From contig CANQRQ010000002.1 of the NCBI GenBank assembly GCA_947626315.1, positions 62,001 through 126,000 on the forward strand: DNA of 64,000 nt. Direction: 5' to 3'. The notes beneath the pieces are model-generated. The model worked only from the letters and a program-made list of their open reading frames with translations. It was not told where the DNA came from and searched no databases. Positions 8,199 through 14,459 of the stretch are shown piece by piece. The position numbers were made by a program, and so were the translations under genes. This DNA comes from an uncultured Oscillospiraceae bacterium (GTDB lineage: Bacteria; Bacillota; Clostridia; Oscillospirales; Oscillospiraceae). The stretch's first letter is position 1. The number at the start of each line of letters is the position of its first letter.

Positions 8199-9343
8199 AG
8201 AAAAACATTCTGAAAAATTCCGCCGTCCAGACCCTGATCTCCTCCCTGATCTGCATCCTTCTGGGCCTGCTGATCGGCTATGTCGTCCTTCTGTTCATCA
8301 ATCCCGAGGGGGCCAGCGAGGCTATCCTGGCGGTCATCAAAAACTTCCTGAACTCCTCCCGGGCAAACCTCCGGCTGAAGAACCTGGGCAATACCCTGGT
8401 CAAGACCGCGCCCCTGCTGATGTGCTCCCTGAGCGTGCTGTTTGCCTACAAGGTGGGCCTGTTCAACATCGGCGCCGCCGGCCAGTTCGTGGTAGGCAGC
8501 TGCGCCTGCCTGATCGCCGCCCTGGGCTTCGGCTGGGGCTGGCTGCCCTGCATGATCTTCACCCTCGTGGTGGGCGCGGTCTACGGCGCTGTCGTGGGCC
8601 TGCTGAAGGCCTACTGCAACGTCAACGAGGTCATCTCCGGCATCATGCTCAACTGGATAGGCCTGTACGGGACAAACATGATCCTCAGCTCCGTGAAGGA
8701 GCCCACCAGCCCCTACACCCTGCACCTGGCTTCGGACGCCCCCCAGGCGATCCTGCCCTCCCTGGGCCTGGACAAGCTGTTCAGCAACAACCGGTATGTG
8801 ACCGTCGCCATCCCCCTGGCCATCATCATTGCCATCATCATCTATGTGCTGCTGGACAAGACGAAGCTGGGCTACGAGCTGAAGGCCACCGGCAACAACA
8901 AGAACGCCGCCAAATATGCCGGCATGGCGGAAAAGCGCAACATCATCCTGACCCTGGCCATAGCCGGGGCCCTGGCGGCTCTCGGCGGTGCGTTCCTGTA
9001 CCAGACCGACTATGAGCAGTGGTCCGTGACCCAGTCCAGCGTGCCCGGCATGGGCTTTAACGGCATCGCCGCGGCCTTCCTGGGCGGTCTGCACCCCATC
9101 GGTTCCATCTTCGCCTCCTACTTTATCCAGCACATCACCAACGGCGGCGGCTATGTGGACCTGACCAAGTACTCCTCTCAGATCTCCGATCTGATCTCCT
9201 CCCTGATCATTTATCTGTGCGCCTTCGTGCTCTTCATTAAGTACGCCATCAACTCCGGCATTGCCAAACGGGAAGAGAAGCAGGCCCAGAAACTGAAACC
9301 CGCCTCAGACGGGGCGGACTCCGGGAAAGGAGGCGAGGCGTAA
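8195..9343 (+). CDS. Nucleoside ABC transporter permease (BPD_transp_2), subunit 1
   Basis: A 382-residue integral membrane protein with about ten hydrophobic segments and the family stretch GLFNIGAAGQFVVGS. It matches the YufP-like permease of BMP-type nucleoside importers. It overlaps the ATPase gene at the start and the second permease at the stop (TAATG), so the three are translationally coupled. The C-terminal 30 residues are polar and lysine-rich. Confidence 0.9.
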   Translation: MKKNILKNSAVQTLISSLICILLGLLIGYVVLLFINPEGASEAILAVIKNFLNSSRANLRLKNLGNTLVKTAPLLMCSLSVLFAYKVGLFNIGAAGQFVVGSCACLIAALGFGWGWLPCMIFTLVVGAVYGAVVGLLKAYCNVNEVISGIMLNWIGLYGTNMILSSVKEPTSPYTLHLASDAPQAILPSLGLDKLFSNNRYVTVAIPLAIIIAIIIYVLLDKTKLGYELKATGNNKNAAKYAGMAEKRNIILTLAIAGALAALGGAFLYQTDYEQWSVTQSSVPGMGFNGIAAAFLGGLHPIGSIFASYFIQHITNGGGYVDLTKYSSQISDLISSLIIYLCAFVLFIKYAINSGIAKREEKQAQKLKPASDGADSGKGGEA

Positions 9344-10284
9344 TGCTGCTGCTCATCCAATACACACTGGTTTTTGCCTCGGTGCTGCTGCTGGTGGCCC
9401 TGGGCGGCTGCTTTGCGGAGCACTCCGGCGTCATTAACCTGGGCCTGGAGGGCATCATGGTCCTGGGCGCTCTGGGCGGCGCGCTGATGATGCGCTATGT
9501 TCCCGCGACCGTCCCCGGGATCGTCATGGTGCTGGCGGTGCTGCTGGGCGCGATCGCTTTCGGCGTGCTGTACTCCTGCCTGCTGGGCGTGGCCTCCATC
9601 AACTTCAAGGCGGATCAGACCCTGGTGGGCACCGCCATGAACCTGCTGGGTACCGCTGCCGCCACCGTGTTCGTAAAGGCGATCAACACCGCCTCCAACC
9701 CGGACGACGTGTCCTCCGTGATCCAGTACATTGAGCCCAAGAAAGCTTTTCTGGTGAACATCGGCGGTTTTGAGTTCAACTGGTTCATGCTGATCGCCGT
9801 CATTGCCCTGGCGGTGGCCTATGTGACGCTGTACAAGACCAAGTTCGGCCTGCGGCTCATGGCCTGCGGCGAGCATCCCCAGGCGGCGGACAGCGTGGGC
9901 ATCAACGTGTACAAAATGCGCTGGGCCGGCGTGCTGATCTCCGGTATCTACGGCGGTCTGGGCGGCATCTGCTACATTCTGGCCGGCGTCTCCGAGTGGA
10001 AGTTTGAAAACGGCGTGGCCGGCTTCGGCTTCCTGGCGCTGGCGGTGATGATCTTCGGCCAGTGGAAGCCCACCCGCATCGCCCTGGCGGCGCTGCTCTT
10101 CGGCCTGTTCCGGGCCCTGAGCAACGTCTATTCCGGCTTCAGCTTCCTGGCTGCCCTGAACATCCCCAGCACCGTGTACAACATGATGCCCTACATCGTG
10201 TCCCTGCTGGTGCTGGCTCTGACCTCCAAGAACTCCCGTGCCCCCAAGGCCGAGGGTATCCCCTACGACAAGGGGCAGCGATAG
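9343..10284 (+). CDS. Nucleoside ABC transporter permease (BPD_transp_2), subunit 2
   Basis: The 313-residue permease has about nine hydrophobic segments and the motif HSGVINLGLEGIMVLGALGG, typical of the YufQ-like second permease of BMP nucleoside transporters. It pairs with the preceding permease to form the membrane channel. It is the last gene of the operon and is followed at once by a strong terminator. Confidence 0.9.
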   Translation: MLLLIQYTLVFASVLLLVALGGCFAEHSGVINLGLEGIMVLGALGGALMMRYVPATVPGIVMVLAVLLGAIAFGVLYSCLLGVASINFKADQTLVGTAMNLLGTAAATVFVKAINTASNPDDVSSVIQYIEPKKAFLVNIGGFEFNWFMLIAVIALAVAYVTLYKTKFGLRLMACGEHPQAADSVGINVYKMRWAGVLISGIYGGLGGICYILAGVSEWKFENGVAGFGFLALAVMIFGQWKPTRIALAALLFGLFRALSNVYSGFSFLAALNIPSTVYNMMPYIVSLLVLALTSKNSRAPKAEGIPYDKGQR

Positions 10285-10299
10285 CGCTTATCTTCTCAT

Positions 10300-10336
10300 A
10301 AAAAGGCCTGCGGCGAAAAGCCGCAGGTCCTTTTTT
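10300..10336. terminator. Terminator of the nucleoside transporter operon
   Basis: The stem AAGGCCTGCGGC/GCCGCAGGTCCTT has a short AAAA-containing loop and is followed by T6. The A-rich left flank makes it usable by the converging VOC gene, whose stop codon lies in the T tract. Confidence 0.85.
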
Positions 10337-11111
10337 ATCGTTTCTCCATCAGCTCGATGATCCCCAGGTTTGGCAGCGTCAGAAAGCAGATGCGCCCGCC
10401 GAAATACACCGAGGGCTTAGGCGGGGAGAGCAGCTTGGCCCGGTTGGCGGAGAAGATTGCCAGCGCCCGGTCCAGATCCGGCACATAGTAGGCCGTGTGG
10501 TACAGCTTCTGCCGCAGCTCCAGGGGCTTATCCAGGGTAGCGCTCCCCGGCAGATTCTCCAGCAGCTCCAGCCGGGGGTGGCCGGGGGCCGTGATAAACA
10601 GCCCGCGTACGCCCTGGGCGGGGTCCTCAAAGACGGCGCTCTCCGGGGCGTAGCCCAGAAGCGTATACACGGGCAGCTCCTTCTCCAGGCTCCGGGTGGC
10701 CACGCCGATATGGTGAAATTCCAGGCCGCCCAGCGCCTCCGCCAGCGCCGCCCGGAACCGCTCCGCCGCCAGGCGGGACAGCTCCCCCGCCGGCCCGGCA
10801 AAAAAGGCCTCCCGGCTCAGCCGTTCCGGGAGGGGCGGCACGGCCTGCTCCCAGCGGAGCGCGGCCAGGCCCAGCTGCTCAAAGGCCAGGCGGCAGAGCA
10901 GCCAGAGCGCCTCCGGCTCCCCGCAGCGCTCCCCATCGGGGCAGACCAGGGCCTCTCCCGCCGCCGGACGGAGGAGAAAGCTCCCCGCCGGGCGGCCGCT
11001 CAGCCGGTCCTCCAGCACCAGGGCCTGCTCCCCCTCCCCTGCCGGGAACGCCTCCCCGGCCCGGGGAGAGCGGAGGTGGCAGCCCCAGCCCTCCAACGAA
11101 CAGCGGCTCAT
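10335..11111 (-). CDS. VOC-family protein with N-terminal extension, in a FkbH/ACP cassette
   Basis: The 258-residue protein has a vicinal-oxygen-chelate domain in its C-terminal half resembling methylmalonyl-CoA epimerase and glyoxalase: metal-ligand candidates are the His pair in FHHIGVATRSLE, the His in LYHTAYYVPDLD and the Glu in GIIELMEK. The N-terminal 110 residues are unassigned; a GNAT-like fold is possible (LEDRLSGRPAGSF, FEQLGLAALRWE). Its start overlaps the stop of the ACP gene, so it probably acts on the ACP-bound product made by the FkbH protein, for example as an epimerase or isomerase (inference). Confidence 0.65.
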   Translation of the reverse strand: MSRCSLEGWGCHLRSPRAGEAFPAGEGEQALVLEDRLSGRPAGSFLLRPAAGEALVCPDGERCGEPEALWLLCRLAFEQLGLAALRWEQAVPPLPERLSREAFFAGPAGELSRLAAERFRAALAEALGGLEFHHIGVATRSLEKELPVYTLLGYAPESAVFEDPAQGVRGLFITAPGHPRLELLENLPGSATLDKPLELRQKLYHTAYYVPDLDRALAIFSANRAKLLSPPKPSVYFGGRICFLTLPNLGIIELMEKR

Positions 11112-11329
11112 TCCTGCGCCTGCAGGACGGCCTGGAGCAGCTTCCGGGGCGTGTCCAGCTCCGCCAGCTGGTCCTCGTCAAAGCGGAGGTCAAACTCCTC
11201 CTCCATTGCCAGCACGACCTCGATCCGGAGCATCGAGTCCCACAGATCCCGGCTGTCGAGAGAGGCCTGAAGGGCCTCCCGGTCCGTCTTCAAAATGCCG
11301 GCCATGATCTCCAGTACTTGTTCTTCCAT
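11108..11329 (-). CDS. Acyl carrier protein, stand-alone
   Basis: A 73-residue acidic helical protein with the phosphopantetheine site DLWDSMLRIE; the modified residue should be S32. The usual DSL is DSM here. It sits between a FkbH-like gene (34 bp upstream) and a VOC gene (ATGA overlap), which argues for a dedicated carrier for the FkbH reaction and against a fatty-acid-synthesis ACP. Confidence 0.85.
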   Translation of the reverse strand: MEEQVLEIMAGILKTDREALQASLDSRDLWDSMLRIEVVLAMEEEFDLRFDEDQLAELDTPRKLLQAVLQAQE

Positions 11330-11362
11330 CAGAATTTCCCTCTTTATAATAATAGTAAGCCT

Positions 11363-12943
11363 TTATTCAAACGCCACGTCCAGCAGGTCCCGGGGCAGCT
11401 CATAGCGAAAATCCGCCGGGGCGGCCAGATAAGGGGCCAGATGCTTCTGGACAAAGGCCTCCGCCGGGGCGTTCCGGGGCCCGGTCTGGAACAGGACCCG
11501 CACCCGGCTCCGGCCCAGCCGGTCCGCAATCAGCTGAAGGGCCCCCAACACGATCACGTCGTCAATGCCCCGGCCCAGGGCCCGGCAGCTGACAAAGCAC
11601 TCGTCCAGCAGCACATGGTCCGCCTCCGCCCTGCCCACGGCCACCCCGATCAACCCGCTGTCGGACAGCCGGTCGGCCAGGGAGACGGTGACCACCCGCC
11701 AGTCCGGAGAGGCCATCATGTCCTCCACCTGGGGCAGGCTGTAGCGCCGGTAGTTGAAAATAAACTGGTTGGTTTTGTTGGCCAGCTCCGCCACCCGCTG
11801 GGCCTGGGCGGGCTTATCGCAGGCAAAACGCAGGCGCAGCCCCAGGGAGCGGATATAGTCCTCCTGAGACAGAGCGGCCTGCAGCTGCTGCCGCTGCCGG
11901 TTGGCCTGCACGTCCGCCTTGCGCTTGGCGTCGTCCTCCGTGGCGTTCAGCTTGAAGAGCCCGGGGAACCAGTCCAGCGCCTGGGCGGTCCGCCCCCCGT
12001 CCTCCCAGGCCAGCAGCAGCTTCATGTCCGGCTGGGCCAGGGCCATAGCCGTCAGCTCCCCGATGTTGTCGTCGATAAAGAGCATGCTGTCCGGGTGGAT
12101 GTTGAGAAACGCGGCGATCTGCCCCACGGCCTCCGCTTTGGGGGCCCAGGAGGCCAGCAGCAGGGTGAAATCCTCCCGGCGGAGGGGAAAGTCCGGCCGG
12201 GCGTCAAACAGCGCGTCCACGTCCCGCTGGTCGTTCTTGGAGGCGGCGCAGAGGAAGAAGCCCTGCCGGGAGAGCTCCTTCAGGCGGCTCTGCAGCTGCC
12301 GGTGCCCCTCCGTGAGGACCAGACGCTCCGCCCCGTCCTCCCCCAGGACGCCCTGATACAGGGTGTTGTCCAGGTCCACCACCAGGGCCTTCAGCGCCGG
12401 GCGCAGCAGCGCGGGCAGATACCGCAGCCCCAGCTCCTTAGAGATGGCCAGCATGGCCTTGCCGCTGAGGGCGGTGCCGGTGACGGCCTTGGCCCGCTCG
12501 TCGGTAAAGCGGGGGCCCAGCGCCTCCGCCAGGGGCTTCAGGCTGAACACCGTCACCCCGGACAGGCCTGGGTCCATCTCCGCGCCGAAGGGAATCAGCA
12601 GCAGCGGCCCGGCATAGCGCAGCCGCAGCTGGGCCAGCCGCTCCTTCATCAGCTCCGCCGCCGCGCCGGGGGCGTAGCGCCCGGCGTCGATCCAGACCAG
12701 GACCAGGTCTGCGTCCGGCTCCAGCTCCAGAAACGAGAAGCTGTCGTCATAGCCGCTGTAGGAGAAGGAGACCCCCAGGCCCGCGTAATCCAGATACGCG
12801 CCCAGCGTGTGCTCCACCAGCTCAAAGGAGTGGTTCCGGTACACCTGCACCCGGTAGCTTTTGGGCTGCCGGGGCGTATAGCGCAGCAGCGCCGCGCGGG
12901 AAGGCGGACTGTCAAACAGGAATTTTTGCAGTTCAATGGACAT
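11363..12943 (-). CDS. FkbH-like HAD-IIIC family protein
   Basis: The 526-residue protein has the FkbH layout: an N-terminal region of about 180 residues, a HAD phosphatase domain starting at DLDNT (D190, D192), the later motif LFIDDN, and a C-terminal acetyltransferase-like part. FkbH proteins in polyketide clusters load a glyceryl group from 1,3-bisphosphoglycerate onto an ACP with dephosphorylation. GGGAGAG precedes the ATG. The next genes encode an ACP and a VOC protein, but there is no ketosynthase here, so the three-carbon unit must go elsewhere. The exact acyl substrate is inferred from family knowledge. Confidence 0.85.
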   Translation of the reverse strand: MSIELQKFLFDSPPSRAALLRYTPRQPKSYRVQVYRNHSFELVEHTLGAYLDYAGLGVSFSYSGYDDSFSFLELEPDADLVLVWIDAGRYAPGAAAELMKERLAQLRLRYAGPLLLIPFGAEMDPGLSGVTVFSLKPLAEALGPRFTDERAKAVTGTALSGKAMLAISKELGLRYLPALLRPALKALVVDLDNTLYQGVLGEDGAERLVLTEGHRQLQSRLKELSRQGFFLCAASKNDQRDVDALFDARPDFPLRREDFTLLLASWAPKAEAVGQIAAFLNIHPDSMLFIDDNIGELTAMALAQPDMKLLLAWEDGGRTAQALDWFPGLFKLNATEDDAKRKADVQANRQRQQLQAALSQEDYIRSLGLRLRFACDKPAQAQRVAELANKTNQFIFNYRRYSLPQVEDMMASPDWRVVTVSLADRLSDSGLIGVAVGRAEADHVLLDECFVSCRALGRGIDDVIVLGALQLIADRLGRSRVRVLFQTGPRNAPAEAFVQKHLAPYLAAPADFRYELPRDLLDVAFE

Positions 12944-12959
12944 GGAAAACTCTCCCGGC

Positions 12960-13008
12960 GCGTTTTACAGATCCCGGCCGTTTCCAGGCCGGAACACCGG
13001 CAAAACGC
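12960..13008 (-). promoter_or_regulatory. Structured 5' leader of the FkbH operon
   Basis: An outer stem GCGTTTT/AAAACGC (12960-12966 with 13002-13008) encloses a GC-rich hairpin CCGGCC/GGCCGG (12974-12979 with 12987-12992). It lies between the promoter and the FkbH start, and the fold ends about 16 nt before the ATG, so it may affect translation. It does not match a riboswitch class I recognise. Confidence 0.45.
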
Positions 13009-13047
13009 TAGAAAACAGGCACTTTTTCAGGAAAATCCGCTGAAAGA

Positions 13048-13076
13048 ATCATACAACAGATTCCCCCGGATGTCAA
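13048..13076 (-). promoter_or_regulatory. Promoter of the FkbH-ACP-VOC cassette
   Basis: On the minus strand a perfect TTGACA (13071-13076) and TATGAT (13048-13053) are 17 bp apart. The promoter sits 16 bp after the psuG stop, so the cassette is transcribed separately with a leader of about 100 nt. Confidence 0.75.
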
Positions 13077-13091
13077 TGGATGCGCCCCGGT

Positions 13092-14000
13092 TCAGCCCAG
13101 GCAGGCGGCGGTCCGGGCGGCCAGGCGGGCGTTGTTCAGCACCAGCTGGATGTTGCTCTCCAGGCTGTCGCCCCCGGTGAGCTCCACCACCCGGGCCAGC
13201 AGGAAGGGCGTGGTCTCCTTGCCCTTGACGCCCTGCTCCACGCTCTCCTTCAGGGCCTGCTCGATGGCCGCGTCGATCGTGGCCTTGTCCATGGCGTACT
13301 GCTCGGGGATGGGGTTGGTGACCAGCATGCCGCCCTTGTACCCCAGCTCCCGCTGGGCCCGGAACATGGCAGCCAGCTCCTCCGGGCTATCCACCCGGTA
13401 GTCCACGCCGAAGCCGCTGTGGGGCGTGTAAAAGGCGGGCAGCTCCTCCGTGCCGTAGCCGATGACGGGGACGCCCTTGGTCTCCAGATATTCCAGGGTC
13501 AGCCCCAGGTCCAGGATGGACTTAGCCCCGGCGCAGACCACCATCACCGGGGTCTGGGCCAGCTCCTCCAGGTCGGCGGAGATATCCATGGTGGTCTCCG
13601 CGCCCCGGTGGACGCCGCCGATGCCGCCGGTGGCAAAGATTTTGATCCCGGCCATGTGGGCAATGATCATGGTGGTGGTGACGGTCGTGGCCCCGTCGGC
13701 CCCCCGGGCCACCAGAGCGGGCAGATCCCGGCGGCTGGCCTTGGCGACCTTCCGGCCGGCCTTCCCCAGGTGCCCGATCTCCTCCTTGCTCAATCCCGCC
13801 TTCAGCCGGCCGCCCAGCACGGCGATGGTGGCGGGGACGGCGCCGTTTTGCCGGATGGTCTCCTCCACCAGCAGGGCCGTCTCCACATTCTTGGGATAGG
13901 GCATGCCGTGGGAAATAATGGTGCTCTCCAGGGCCACCACGGGCTTTCCCGCCTCCAGTGCGGCGCGGACCTCGGGGGAAACGTCCAGATATTTGTTCAT
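13092..14000 (-). CDS. psuG: Pseudouridine-5'-phosphate glycosidase
   Basis: The 302-residue enzyme cleaves the C-C glycosidic bond of pseudouridine 5'-phosphate to uracil and ribose-5-phosphate. It has the family motifs VALESTIISHGMPYP, ATIAVLGGRLKAGLS and the Lys/Asp-containing core around ATTVTTTMIIAHMAGIKIFATGGIGGVHRG. I choose ATG 14000, 8 nt after GGAG, over a TTG four codons upstream that lies in the Shine-Dalgarno. No pseudouridine kinase (psuK) is adjacent, so that activity must be encoded elsewhere. Confidence 0.93.
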   Translation of the reverse strand: MNKYLDVSPEVRAALEAGKPVVALESTIISHGMPYPKNVETALLVEETIRQNGAVPATIAVLGGRLKAGLSKEEIGHLGKAGRKVAKASRRDLPALVARGADGATTVTTTMIIAHMAGIKIFATGGIGGVHRGAETTMDISADLEELAQTPVMVVCAGAKSILDLGLTLEYLETKGVPVIGYGTEELPAFYTPHSGFGVDYRVDSPEELAAMFRAQRELGYKGGMLVTNPIPEQYAMDKATIDAAIEQALKESVEQGVKGKETTPFLLARVVELTGGDSLESNIQLVLNNARLAARTAACLG

Positions 14001-14056
14001 ACAGATCTCCAATCTACTTATTATATAGTTGATTAGTTATTCCCTTGCGTCTTTCT

Positions 14057-14084
14057 ATTTTATGTCATTTGCCGGAAAAGTCAA
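14057..14084 (-). promoter_or_regulatory. Promoter of psuG
   Basis: On the minus strand, TTGACT (14079-14084) and TAAAAT (14057-14062) are 16 bp apart. The psuG start is about 50 nt downstream. Confidence 0.6.
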
Positions 14085-14326
14085 GAGGGGAACGCGGCGC
14101 CGCCGGAGCCTCTCCGGGCGGAGGAAAAGCGGGGTTTTCCGGGTTCTGTCTCTTAAATTTTTCCAGTCAGAAGGGAAGTTGAAATTTTTTTGTAATTTTT
14201 TGTGAAATTTTTTCAAGATAGGGCTTGCAATTTGTTTCCGGTTGTTGTAATATTGTAATCGAATTCTAGGTCCCTGGCTTCAGGCCTGCGCCAGTGGACG
14301 GAAAATTCTTAATTATTCTTAAACTC

Positions 14327-14441
14327 GACAGTATTTTCTGGACAGTACTTTTCCGGGAAGCTATAATAAAAGCAGCAGCCCGGCCTGCCGGAAAGCCCCT
14401 GTCGGCACCCAAGCTTGTAAGTATTCGGCTCACGTGAGCCG
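14327..14441 (+). promoter_or_regulatory. Promoter, direct repeats and leader of the LysM protein gene
   Basis: TGGACA (14339-14344) and a perfect TATAAT (14362-14367) are 17 bp apart. The heptamer GACAGTA occurs twice (14327-14333 and 14341-14347), overlapping the -35, which could be a regulator site. A perfect 16-nt palindrome CGGCTCACGTGAGCCG (14426-14441) sits just before the AGGAGG (14445-14450). The rest of the intergenic region (14085-14326) is AT-rich with no feature I can name. Confidence 0.7.
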
Positions 14442-14459
14442 GTTAGGAGGAACCTGACT

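Noticed and set aside
14368..14459. A riboswitch in the LysM gene leader (c-di-GMP or c-di-AMP type)
   Set aside because: The conserved core segments of those classes are missing; only a short palindrome and weak pairing are present.
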